This document shows positions 29,650-40,325 of a stretch of DNA of 64,000 nt, in pieces. The stretch is from Xenoacremonium recifei (taxonomy: Eukaryota; Ascomycota; Sordariomycetes; Hypocreales; Nectriaceae), in NCBI GenBank assembly GCA_012184525.1, contig WOFQ01000075.1, forward strand, positions 1-64,000, read 5' to 3'. The position numbers and the translations under genes were made by a program. Under the pieces are notes generated by a model. That model was given only the letters and a program-made list of their open reading frames with translations. It did no database searches and had not been told where the DNA came from. Position 1 is the stretch's first letter. The number at the start of each line of letters is the position of its first letter.

Positions 29650-30879
29650 GGTGATTGGTGATGATGGGGTGAGGTTGGTCTTGCGAGGACAAGTTTATAG
29701 GTTGAACTGTGAGAGAGTGAGGATCTTGCGAGAACAAGTTTAGGAGTTGAAGCGAGAAGAGTGAGGAGCAGAAGAAAGTAGCAGACTCGTGCAGTGTTTC
29801 TGAGTGAAGAAGGAGTCGGCCAGAGACAAGACTCGACGGGCGAATGCCTTCCTTATAAGTCCATCCCGGGGCCTTTCCTCCCCTCCTGCCCAGCCCATCG
29901 CCCAGTTTCCCAGCCCAGACCATCTCCTCGCTTGTTTGCTCCCCATCCGAACACTCGTCCCATTTTCCTTCCTTGCCAGGGCTCTTCCCCTCTCGCCAGG
30001 TCAGCCGTAGAGTCGCTTCACAGGCAAACTGCATTAGACGCGCTCCGCACCAGCCAGTCAGCATCGCGGGATTGCGGTGATGGAGTCGCGCTGGACGCAC
30101 AGCATTCATTAGTGTGGGATTGGCGAATCGAAAGTGGCCGCAAGACTGAGCTGAGCTCGAGACTTCCCGGCTGTCGCACGGAGTGCATTTCGCGGGCTGC
30201 GGGATTCCCCTTCGAGTATTTGCTCGTGGAGGGGGCGTGTGTTTGTCGAGTCTTCTTCACTGTGCTTGAGGAAAAGTGAGGCGGCAGCCGCCGAAACGTC
30301 CATTCTCATGCGCATGCAGCGAGCGCCACTGTGACGGAGATGGTGAGAGGAGAACGGGACAAGCAATGCAAAGCAAAGCAAACAAGCAAACAGACGCAGC
30401 CGTTCTCCTCCACCCCAGTCCCTGTTGCGCGCATGCTCAGGCTGCGCAACCTTTCTTCCCGTCTGCTGCCTCACGAGTTGCCCCAGGATCCTTGGCTGTT
30501 ACAGTTGCTGGGGACACAGCAGAAAGTACTATTAATGATAGATAGGCTATGTGTTGCCAGTGTACAAGACTAGGGTTGGTTAACAAGTGTGCCTCATAGG
30601 CGGACAATCTCCCGACATTCATATCCCTAGATACCTTTCCAAAGTTGTTGCAAATGAGTGATGCCCGATCAGGACTAACCTTCTCTCTCCTCTTCGCCTG
30701 TTTTGACTCATCTATCGGCGGCCAACCCGGTGTTTGGGTGCCCAGTCTGTTTGCTACGATCAGGTACATGCATGACGCTACCGACGGGTATGCGCAGAAA
30801 CGAGCTGTCCACCAATCCACCCATCCATTTCCCCCTGCCTCCCCCAGGACTTGTCCATGAGCTTGGCCGATGTGATCCA
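29650..30879. other. Intergenic region
   Basis: Holds the upstream region of the gene at 28024-29649 and the 3' side of the transcription-factor gene. GC-rich short frames are present but no gene can be supported. Confidence 0.5.
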
Positions 30880-33800
30880 TCACAGAAGATCCACGAAGCC
30901 CCTCCGCCGGGGTGCTCTGTCGTTACGCTGTCGTTTGCCATTGCCCTGTCGACGGTTGGGCCAGACCATCTCAGGCGCGTAGGCGGCCGGATGGAGAGTC
31001 GGACTCGCAAAAGGCGACAGCCCTTCCGGCATCTGCAGTGGTTGGAAGCCGCCGATTGTCGAATGCTCCATCAAGAACGTCTGCGGCGACGTCTCGACGT
31101 TTCCATCAAATCCCCAATGGTCCATCTGGCAGAAAGCGGAGCGTGGGCCCAACGTCTTCATCGCCACTTCGAGGAACATGGGACGAATCAAGTCTAGCAT
31201 CGTCGCTGTGCGGAGTGGGTTGAGTTTTGGTGGTGGCGCGGTAACTTCTTCAACAGTAGCGTCAGCCGGGGTGCTCGATTCTCTCGGAGCCAAGGCCTCC
31301 GTCCTCAGTCGATAGACCCTGGCCGGGATTTCACCCTCGTGAGGTGCAATAAACTGCTGCACGAGGGCGGAGGCATAGTGTGCAACCCGCCAATTAGAGG
31401 GATACGCCATCATGATCTTGGAGCAAACCTGGATCTCCTCGTGGACAATGTTTGTCTCGACCCCCACCCGCTTGTCGCCGAGCCAGAGGCAGTATCGCAG
31501 GAAGACCATGCAGGATGGAATCAGGCGGCACAGGGTGACGTGGTTGAGCGGCAACTCGCGCCTCGCAAAGCGCACTCCGGTTGCCTGGATGTATTTCTGG
31601 GCTAGGGCGAGAAGCTGGCCCTTTGGCATCAAACGAGCCGCGGGGTTGAAGTGCGAGGGGAAGTGCAGCGTCAGCATGAGGTTCCAGTAGCGGGCAGCCA
31701 TCCAGTCAAACTGCAGGCAGTCCACATCGTTGTTTGACTGACAGGTCCGGAGGAGAGTGCCCTTGTTGTACCAATCGTCGATGGAGGTCCGCAGATTCAT
31801 GACAATCGTCTTCCGATCGTGCATCGACAAGTCGTTAGTCTCCTTGTAGGGGTGAAGGAGAACCTCCCGGAGCACTTTGCCCTCAACTTGACTAAGCTCA
31901 ATGAGATACCGCGCGACTTGAAGCAGAGACGCATGTGCAAGGCGGCTGGCTGAAGAGAGCTGGAGGTGACTTACACTTGGTAGGGTGATCGTGCAGTTAG
32001 TGTCGTCCAGACAGGCCGGAATGCCGCTTGCTGCAGACGCCATCCGGTCAAGCACGAATGTGATCCAGAATAGGCGATAATTCCGCTCGGCCTCTGGGGA
32101 GCCGTGACCAGCTCCCTGAGCGCCTAGTTGCGCAAGACCAAGCCGGGTAACTTGACGGGCAGCGATGTCAATGATCTGACAACTGTGGTACATATAGGGG
32201 CGGAGGATGGAGTGAAGTGACAGCAGCACGAGGATCTCGACAGTCTGGTTGTTGATATCCCGCAGACACAGGTCCACGACCTCCTTGTAGCTAATTGAGA
32301 AGCTGTGTCTTTCGCACGCGGCAGGCAATTGGTCTGAATCGATCAATATGGCGTTGCCGATGGCCATGATGAGGTAGATGAGAGTCGTGTCATACTCGCT
32401 TCCCGCGTGGAGATCAAGGATGGCGTCGCCCTCCATTTCATTGAAGATATCCAACACCCGCTGCCCGTCCAAAAACGGGAATTGACGGTTGATCTCCGCA
32501 AAGAAGACATCAAGATAAATTCGAGTACCGTAGCCGGCACGGGCATTTTCATGTTGTTCAGGAGGTGGGAGAGACCAGTAAGGCAAGGGGGTGGAAGGCC
32601 CAGACGTGGTAGCAGCTGCAGCGGTTCCAGCAGTTACAACACTCGCAGCAGCAGGAGAAGTAGGCATGGCTTGGGGGGGAGTCATAACCTGCCCAGCAGC
32701 AGGAGCAGGAGTATGCACAACTTGAGTAGTCGTGGCATGTGTAGTAGTAGAAGCGGGAGCAGGCCCCATTGGAGCAGCCGTAGCCTGCTGGGTAACTGAA
32801 GAAGAAGGGGCAGACAGAGCTTCAGCAGTCAGAACCTGCCCAGCAGCAGGAGCAGTAGTATGCACAACTTGAGTAGTCGTGGCTTGTGTAGTAGTAGAAG
32901 AGGGAGCAGGCCCCGTTGAAGCAGCCAGAACCTGCTGGGCAACTGGAGAAGGGATATACTCAGCTTCAGCAGCAAAATCCCAGCTGGGAGCTGGAGAAGT
33001 AGTACGCATGCCTTCTTCAGGAAGCAAAACCCAACCAGTATCGGGGGACCTCTCTCCAGGAGCAGTATCAGCCCGCCCAGTAGTAAATGAAGGAGTAGAC
33101 ATCGCTTCAACAGTCATAACCCGCCTGATAGGGGGAGAAGGCGTATGTTTAGCTGCATCTCGGCGCGCCGAAGCAAGAGCGAGCATAGCTTCAGCAGTCA
33201 TAACTCGCCCAGCAGCAGAAGTAGGAGCGGTCGAAATGCGTGTCAGAGGCGCCGTACCTGGCCGTGGAGCAGGAGTAGGCATACCCATAGTTGCTGGCCT
33301 CCTGGTAGAAGGAGCTGGAGTGAAGGCCCTGGTAATTGCAGTATCTGCTGGTCGTGGAGTGGGAGCAGGTAGGGGAAGCGTACACGGCCGTGAACGTCTT
33401 CTTGGTGCCATCGTTGGGTGAGGGGGCGGGAGAATGATATGAGGCCGGTCAGGCTCTGTTAAGCTGCTGGATCCAACACTGCTGGGCTGGCTCAGGGTTC
33501 GACGAGCCCTCTTGGGCGGGGATCCGACCTCGCTGGACAAGGAGGGACGAGTAGATTGCGGCGGGCGAGCAATGTTGACGGGTTGCTGCGGCACATCAGA
33601 AGACGGGAGAGGAACGCTGACCCATTGCCCCGGTGGAGGAGAAGATGGAGGAGCAGTGTTGCCGCCGTTCGGGGGCCTGGTGTCGTTGGACGGGTTGTTT
33701 GGTGGCGGCGGCGGTGGGTAAGATGGTGGTGGAAAAGCTGGTGGCGGTAACGGCAGTCCTCTGGCCTCAGGTACCGGCAAAGACATGTGAACAGGCATGT

Positions 33801-34179
33801 GAGCAGGCTGTCGAACTGTCCACTCATTCGTTCTCTGGTGTTGTAGGCGTTGGCCCTGATGCTGCGGTTGCCAGCTTGGTTGCAGCCAGTCAGGGACATT
33901 AACGGCCGTTGGCAATGGGGTTCCTCTGACTGACATCCCGATTCCCTCTGTCTGCGTGTTTGGGTCCTGGAACGAGCACCTGCAAAGGTTTCTGACGCAT
34001 GACAAGCATTCAGGCATCGTCATGGTGCATTCCATGTTGAGCATGACACATCGTGTACAGGGGAATCGAGCTCTCCCATACGGGGTGGTTAGTGGCTGTC
34101 CGCCGCCAAATGGGTTCGGAGGGCCAGCACCCGATGCTGAGCTGGCACCGGCTGCCGCATTGTTCGAGTAGAAACTCAT
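30880..34179 (-). CDS. Fungal transcription factor, divergent Zn-cluster-like N-terminus
   Basis: A 1099-aa single exon starting at ATG 34179. Residues 35-80 carry a Cys pattern C-x2-C-x6-C-x6-C-x2-C-x6-C (FPCTRCVMLNMEC then PECLSCVRNLCRC). This fits a Zn2Cys6 binuclear cluster in spacing but lacks the usual run of Arg/Lys after the second Cys. Residues 85-530 are Pro/Ser/Thr/Ala-rich and disordered with short repeats (VVHTPAPAAGQVMT type). Residues about 545-800 match the fungal-specific transcription-factor regulatory domain: FFAEINRQFPFLDGQRVLDIF, DTTLIYLIMAIGNAIL, HSILRPYMYHSCQIIDIAAR, RLFWITFVLDRMAS and GIPACLDD. The role is nuclear regulation. The weak basic face suggests unusual DNA binding or loss of it. 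Confidence 0.8.
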   Translation of the reverse strand: MSFYSNNAAAGASSASGAGPPNPFGGGQPLTTPYGRARFPCTRCVMLNMECTMTMPECLSCVRNLCRCSFQDPNTQTEGIGMSVRGTPLPTAVNVPDWLQPSWQPQHQGQRLQHQRTNEWTVRQPAHMPVHMSLPVPEARGLPLPPPAFPPPSYPPPPPPNNPSNDTRPPNGGNTAPPSSPPPGQWVSVPLPSSDVPQQPVNIARPPQSTRPSLSSEVGSPPKRARRTLSQPSSVGSSSLTEPDRPHIILPPPHPTMAPRRRSRPCTLPLPAPTPRPADTAITRAFTPAPSTRRPATMGMPTPAPRPGTAPLTRISTAPTSAAGRVMTAEAMLALASARRDAAKHTPSPPIRRVMTVEAMSTPSFTTGRADTAPGERSPDTGWVLLPEEGMRTTSPAPSWDFAAEAEYIPSPVAQQVLAASTGPAPSSTTTQATTTQVVHTTAPAAGQVLTAEALSAPSSSVTQQATAAPMGPAPASTTTHATTTQVVHTPAPAAGQVMTPPQAMPTSPAAASVVTAGTAAAATTSGPSTPLPYWSLPPPEQHENARAGYGTRIYLDVFFAEINRQFPFLDGQRVLDIFNEMEGDAILDLHAGSEYDTTLIYLIMAIGNAILIDSDQLPAACERHSFSISYKEVVDLCLRDINNQTVEILVLLSLHSILRPYMYHSCQIIDIAARQVTRLGLAQLGAQGAGHGSPEAERNYRLFWITFVLDRMASAASGIPACLDDTNCTITLPSVSHLQLSSASRLAHASLLQVARYLIELSQVEGKVLREVLLHPYKETNDLSMHDRKTIVMNLRTSIDDWYNKGTLLRTCQSNNDVDCLQFDWMAARYWNLMLTLHFPSHFNPAARLMPKGQLLALAQKYIQATGVRFARRELPLNHVTLCRLIPSCMVFLRYCLWLGDKRVGVETNIVHEEIQVCSKIMMAYPSNWRVAHYASALVQQFIAPHEGEIPARVYRLRTEALAPRESSTPADATVEEVTAPPPKLNPLRTATMLDLIRPMFLEVAMKTLGPRSAFCQMDHWGFDGNVETSPQTFLMEHSTIGGFQPLQMPEGLSPFASPTLHPAAYAPEMVWPNRRQGNGKRQRNDRAPRRRGFVDLL

Positions 34180-37000
34180 CCTGGCTTGCTGACAGGGAGC
34201 TGGTGATGGAAAGGGGTAGCTGGTTGACAGCTAGAGACGAACGAAGAACGATGTGGTTGAGGCTGGGATGCGAGAGCGCAGAGCGAATAGATGGAAGACT
34301 TGTTCTCAGCGCCAGACAGCGAATCGCACGGCATGCCAGTGAGTCGTGTCGAGAAAAAAGATTGAGGGGAATTGGGACGAAGGAGCCTTGATATGGGAAG
34401 AGGAGAAGGGGGAGCATGGTTTAATCGGATCATGATACGCATTGGGGTTGTATGTACGAATTTGCGGAGCCGAGTGGGAAAGTTGCAGCGGTGGGCATGC
34501 GCAAACGGGGCGCATATAGCGCCGTCGGGACAAGATGCGGGGGTGGAGACGCGCTGGAGACGCGCTGGAGACGCGCTGGAGCCCCCGCCGATGGAGGGGT
34601 CACAGCAGTGGGCAACAGTGGACGATAAGCCCGGGCGCCTGCTGACAGTGGCTTGCGGTGCAAGGTCAGCACTCACCAGGTGTGGCCGCAATCCGCACCG
34701 GCCGCCGAGATATGCCCGCCGCGCATCCCATGCCCAACCTCGCCCGGCCGTTTGCCTTTTCGTGGGCTGAGCCGCCAGACAAACTCAAAGCAAGCCCGGG
34801 CGAAGAGATCGACAGTCGGCGCGATCTGCGATGGATCGCACGTGGCTAGAGGAGGTCTGGACGGCGGCGGGATATCCAGCTTGTGAATTAATTAATTAAT
34901 TCACTTATTTAGACTCTGCTCTACTATTTTAGCTGGCGAGCCCGCTGTGATCCACCGGGCCTAGAAGGTCTGGCGGGAACGTTCCCCTGGCCTAAGCGCT
35001 GTCACTTAGAAGGCTCGCGCGCCCGCCAGAAACACCATCACGGGCCGATGGAAGCGCGAGAGATAGGCATGTACCTGTACTTCCTTCACAGGCCGAGACA
35101 ACCAGCACGGTATCGAAGCTTTCCGGGTGTGTCGCTCACAGTGTCGCATCGGCTTATCGCGGGTGAATAATGCGCCCGACGTGATTGGAATGCAGCCCTG
35201 TAACCCCTCATTCGCTGTGATATCTCTCCCTCGGCCCGAGCTGCTCCTTGCGCTGACCAACCCCCCGTCGCCACAGCATCTCCCTTGCGGATGGCATTTT
35301 CGTCACGGCTACTGAGTCGTGCACTGAAGCCGTTGTACAAGAACGTAATTGTCTTCCTCGTCTTGGCCCCTGCAAACGCCATGGAAGCGATGGCAACCCC
35401 CTCACCCCCCCGCTGCTACATCAGCCATGACAAAGGTTTAACGCCGATGGAATGACCGGGATTCGGACTCGGCTTCTGTCGTTTGTCTCTGCTGATGTCT
35501 GGTTCCGCTGCATGCATGGCGTTCCTTGGCGCTTCCAGCGATACAACCTTCGTAGACGATGGTAACCCTAACATGAAAGGATCGAGACCCAGCACCGTGC
35601 TACCACACAAACTAGCCATCTACGTAGTCGTTGCAACTATACGGCACTACCTTTCAACCTTTGACGCAATGTCGATCCGGCTCAATCGAGTAGCGGTGAG
35701 TGTCCGTTAGCACCCCGGTGAGCCGGTCTTGCGGTCTGGCACCCTACAGCAAAGACGGACTTGAGTCGGAGGACAGCCGATCTCAAGCAAAAGAACGCCA
35801 AAGTCAGGCATTTCTAAATTTACTCGTGAGGGGAGGGTTGCATTCCATCAAGCAAGGAGCAGTGTCAACGACCCTGTCGGCTGCGTACCACCACTTCGGT
35901 CCCTGCTCCCCATCCCATGTCTGTCTTTCCACCAACCCGTTGAGGTGATCCAGAAACGTCTGTAGTGTCAAAGGAAAACTCACAAGGGTGGTACGTACCT
36001 CTGGTGCATTCGTTATTGTGCAGGAAGCATCTTTAGCCGATGATAGTCGAACATGGCGCAGAAACTCTCCCCAGCATTGAACACTTGACTCGATTGAGAG
36101 AGATCTGTCCTCCCCAAGCCACGAAACGGTGGAGGTATCTGCCCCTCTCCAAGAGATGCCTTTGCTGGACCAACAGGTCTCCAGGAAACAGGGTTTGGCA
36201 CCGCGTTTGTGGCGTTAGGTAACCGTCTTCGTCTTCACTCATGTGAAAGAGGGGGCTTCTGTCAGGCGTTCGTGCCTGGGCCTAGAAACTTTCCAGCGGG
36301 CTTGTGTCTACCAATCATGGCCGACTGATATGACTTCAACCGTACGAACAAAGCGAGTCTAGAACTCTATCAGTCCGAGATATCACGGGCTTGGGTAGTC
36401 TGGGGTCGTGATCGCGACCCTTTCCTCCGGAATGTGCCGATCAGAGGCGAACGGACACTCATGCGCCTTGTTTTGAGCATGCACATCTCAGGAAAAGTCT
36501 CCGAATCGATGGTATGGCCGTTTCATCCCTGATTTCGAACCTTGCGAGACGGACGAGGCTGACTGAGTTCGACGCTAGCGAGTCTGTCGAGCCCTTTCGG
36601 CGGAACGATTCCGGCGCTTCAGTGGCTCGAGTCTATGACGGGGTCTTCCCGGATGAGACGAGCCGTTCTAGCTCATGTTAGAGTTGTTCTAGGGATAACG
36701 GTCTGGGCGATCGTCCTAGGCTTTCGTGCCCGACGCAATACGATGGTTGTCTATCCGTTGTAGTCTTTGGAGTTGGTCCAGAGTAGGATGCTCTCGTAAT
36801 ACGGGTGTATAGACCAAGCGAATAGTATAGAGACCACTGCAAGAGATCCAAGTCAAAAGGGGCCCCTTACTTGTGCTCTAGGCAGCCAGAAGCATGTGCT
36901 TTCACGCTATGTTCATCATTTCTAACTTTCGCCAGATACCTCTTAGTCCCTTTCACATCATACACAGACGACCGCACGGGGTTTCACAAGAAGCCTCCTC
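34180..37000. other. Long intergenic region
   Basis: About 2.8 kb upstream of the transcription-factor gene with no supportable gene. It contains a short GC-rich tandem (CTGGAGACGCG, three to four copies near 34543-34585) and a perfect AT palindrome at 34883. From about 35400 onward composition is mixed and all frames are short. Confidence 0.5.
34883..34904. repeat. Perfect 22-bp palindrome
   Basis: A 22-bp sequence with a (TTAA)-repeat core, GTGAATTA at one end and TAATTCAC at the other, equals its own reverse complement. It could form a hairpin or bind a dimeric regulator. No function known. Confidence 0.7.
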
Positions 37001-37180
37001 TTACGCAATCCTCAAGCCCAACTCCTTCCATCTGAAGTTCACGCGACCCTTCATCAAAGCATCTTCAAGCCTCTCAACATCTGTCGGAATTCCTCCGCCA
37101 GCCACTTTCACATGTCGCTCGGGATCCTCGGGCTTGACTGAGAAAGGCCCCTTCAGCGTGACTTGCGATGATTTCCGAAG
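37001..37180 (-). pseudogene. Possible 3' exon relic, family not recognised
   Basis: A minus-strand frame of about 60 codons ends in TAA at 37003-37001 and has coding-like composition (VTLKGPFSVKPEDPERH; GIPTDVERLEDALMKGR; NFRWKELGLRIA). No start or upstream exon is found, and a long palindrome begins right behind it. I do not recognise the family. Confidence 0.3.
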
Positions 37181-37222
37181 GCCACACGTACAATGAGATC
37201 ATGTATCTCGATAGTTCAAGTT

Positions 37223-37375
37223 ACAATACCTTTCTGTGCCTCGACGATGACCCCCGGCGTGCGCGGTACCCTTCTGATAGTGTCTTTGTCTAAACCACAG
37301 CAGTTTACACAATGGCACTGCCGGAAGGGTATCACGCCCGCTGGAAGTCCTCGCCGAGGCACAGAAAGGTATTGT
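37223..37375. repeat. 153-nt imperfect palindrome (long hairpin)
   Basis: The outer 60-nt arms (37223-37282 and 37316-37375) match in 49 of 60 positions as inverted repeats, beginning ACAATACCTTTCTGTGCCTC on both strands. The inner part also pairs (TTGT.TAAAC), so almost no loop remains. Most mismatches are transitions. If transcribed it would give a long hairpin RNA. It could be a fold-back/MITE element or an inverted duplication. Confidence 0.75.
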
Positions 37376-38609
37376 TCCAAATATTATCAGCACTGCGATA
37401 GCTTCCCCGCTTTGTGAGCACCAAGCATCCAGGTCCTCACCTTCTTCTTCAACCGCCTCCCCACGGCAACTTAGAAGGCGTACATAACAGAGGGAAGCGA
37501 GAAGACCGTCGGGGGGGTTTTAGGTTTGATACTCAGGGTGCCCATGCGTATGTTCATGCAGTTGCATGTGATATTCCGAGGCTGCCGTTGTTACGAGACG
37601 CCTCTGAGTACATCAGACGAAAGTCATCTTCCCTCACCAAGGAGATTTGACTCCTCTTGGCCAAAGCTCGCTGTCCTGACCGCGGAACCAACATCCATCG
37701 GCTCCTCCGTTGAACTTGACAGCCGCGTCTATTTGCCGATGACACCTCCTTCTCTTGGCTCTAGCTTGAAGCCCTCTACTTCATAGGAGCTTTAGAGTTA
37801 AGTCAAGCGGGTGTGGACGTGGCCTTACTGGCATCCTGAAAGAATCGTGGCGCCCATGGCGAATGCTTGCACCAACGAGAAGTCGAGATAAGCGAGTGTG
37901 AATAAGAGTTCGGCGAGCCAAAGCCAACTGAGGGCCCCCGGGTTGTAAGCGGAGACTGTTCCATCGCCAGTGTCTCTGCCTCAAGGTCCCGGTCCTTCAG
38001 CTCCTAAAGGTTAAGCTGGTCAGACGACATCGCTGGCTTCGTGGGGCTGATAGCCAGAGGCCGTAGATCGAGGTTTGGTCATAGGACGGCCATGAACAGT
38101 TGCTGCTGGCAGGACAGAACGGGAGTTCGGCGGTTCCCGAAGCCCCAGTCCATCCATCATTGCGCTCTCTGTTCGCGCAGCCATTGGGTTCGCAAGAGAA
38201 ATGAAATCGAAGGAGAGAATGTAGCGATATGGCCAGCAAAGTTACCAATTCAAGGGATCTCTTGGGATGCCAGTGCCCGCGTCAGGCGAAGCTCACGTCC
38301 GATGATCCAAATCAAAGTCACATCGTCACGAGAAGAAGCCAAGAGTAAACACAAATGAAGGCATTATTTTTGTCTATTCTTCGTAGAAAGTAATCTCTGC
38401 AGCCCCCTTGTTTTTTGGTGTTTTCCTCCTTTTTTTTGGTTTTCTCAAAATCAAATGAACGAACTGGCGGAAATACTACCGGTTGTGTCAAGACTACTAC
38501 TGTTTCAGGATCTAATCTTCCATACTTCGAACATACCCGATGCCAAGAGGCCTATCATTGCTCCACTGGAGGTTCCCAAACGCGACCCAGAGTACAGCAG
38601 CAGAGAGGT
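37376..38609. other. Intergenic with a degenerate coding-like patch
   Basis: On the minus strand around 37960-37830 a stretch reads like a membrane helix (PGALSWLWLAELLFTLAYLD) and ends in stops; it may be a relic of a membrane protein gene. 38000-38360 contains short frames only, and 38420-38450 has T-rich runs. No intact gene. Confidence 0.4.
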
Positions 38610-39330
38610 AAGGAAAACAGTATCTCCGCTGCATCGGATCTTCCCAAACGCGCCCCAGAGTAGATCAGCAGAGAGGCAAGGCGAACAGTATCTCGTCTGC
38701 ATCGGATCGACAGTTGAGGTGAAGGGCGCCGGAGCAAGCAACAGTGTCTCAGAGCCCTCTTCAGTTGACAGTTGACGCTCTGGCTCGATCGCGGCTGAGC
38801 AAGGAACTGTGTCCCCGCTGCATCGAATCGGCAGCCATGAGGCAAGGCCAAACCCAGAAACAGTGTCTCCGGTGCCTCGTCAATTGGCAATAAGTCTAGG
38901 GAAGCCCAAGCAAGACACATTGTCTCCGCTGCCTCGAATTGACAGTGAGACGTAGGTGCCTGTGCATGGAACAGTTTCCCCGTTGCCTCGAATCGACAGT
39001 GAGGTGAGGAGCCCAAGCAAGACACAGTATCCCCGCTACCTCTCGAATTGACAGTGAGAGGGCGAGTCTGCGAGGAACAGTTTCCCCGTTGCCTCGAACC
39101 GACAGTAAGGTGAGGAGCCCAAGCAAGACAAAGTATCCCCGCTGCCTCGAACTATCAGTGAGTGGTGAGCGTCTGAGCGAGAAACAGTGTCTCAGATCGC
39201 TCTTCACTTGACATTAATGCCGGACGCAGCACGAGAAACAACCAGTATCTCCGCTGCATCGGATCGGCAGTCGGGGCGAGGAAACTGTGCCAGACGTCTC
39301 GTCAACTGACAGTGACGCTCGAACGCGGTT
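38610..39330. repeat. Minisatellite-like array, about 53-nt period
   Basis: About thirteen imperfect copies of a block with core CAGTGTCTCCGCTGCCTCGA followed by ATTGACAGTGAGG. Cores occur near 38618, 38686, 38738, 38804, 38857, 38917, 38970, 39022, 39076, 39127, 39181, 39237 and 39280. Between cores alternating spacers read GAGCCCAAGCAAGACA or GCGAGTCTGCGAGGAA, which suggests a higher-order unit of two. It is not obviously coding. Confidence 0.8.
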
Positions 39331-40325
39331 GAGCAACCGGCAGCAAAAGCAACAGTAGAACCTCTTTCGGCCCGGCAAAAATATATCCACACAAAGAACA
39401 GACATTACCAAGTTGGAACTCAAACAGACAAGGTAGGTAGTTCCATGCGGGACCCTCTAGAACCAGGCCAGCACTCTACCCCGGAGGAGGGTCTCAGACT
39501 GCTAACAAGGGAGAGTAATTGCTGGCCTGGGTGTCGGCTTCTCATATCTCCGCGAAGTCCGACCAGAGCTATATATATACCGTGGAGGAACCCGAGACTG
39601 CGACACGGCATCGACAGAACTCTGGTATCCCTGCCACCATTAGACCTTCAAAGGAAATGCATACAAGCCAGATCCCAATCGTACAGGAAGGCGACTGCAA
39701 CGACGGGGGATTCAGGAATAGCCTGAATCAGCGAAACGCATCAAGGGAACGATTCCTGTATCATTCTCGTCCCCCGAAACAGAATGCCGACAACGCCTAT
39801 ACATTCCGGGAAAGCAAGCCACAACAACAACTCGTTCAACAACCACCCTGCCGGTGTTTCCCGATTTTTTTTTTTTTTTGATTTTTTCTTCTTGATTTTT
39901 TTGTTTCAGGAAACATGCGGTCAACCTCCCCCGCCCGGCCACCCCCTCGTCGTTGTGAGTGTTGACAGACAAGACGAAGGCGGAGGTTGAGCATACGGCA
40001 GGATGTGTGGATGTTTCATAGACAAGATGTATGCCATGAAAGTGAGATGGTAAATGAGATGTCGGAAAGTGAAAAGAGTACTGAGAAAGACAGGCGTTCG
40101 AATGCATGACAGTACAGGCAAGAAAGGTACTTGGCACCCATGGCTGGTTGTGGTCATCGCGAGGCCACTGAGTGCCAGTCCGAATGTGCGATACAAGACA
40201 AATTCAGAGTGAAAGCAGGACAGGAAGCAGCCGCCTTGAACAGGGAAACATGACAGAGGGAGAACAACATGGGGCGAGAGTGAGACAGCCGAGTGAAGGC
40301 GAGTGTTGTCAATCTGCGCCCAGTT
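39331..40325. other. Intergenic
   Basis: About 1 kb between the minisatellite and the gene at 40326-41878. It has a T tract at 39868-39879. No gene supported. Confidence 0.5.

Noticed and set aside
32343..33421. Antisense frames over the transcription-factor gene
   Set aside because: They follow from the Pro/Ala/Thr-rich repeats of the real gene and show no domain.
35461..35475. T-loop-like GGGATTCGGACTCGG suggesting a tRNA
   Set aside because: No matching acceptor, D-arm or anticodon arm could be built around it.
38610..39330. CRISPR-like reading of the minisatellite
   Set aside because: Repeat units are imperfect, spacers are not unique (they alternate between two types), and the DNA is eukaryotic.
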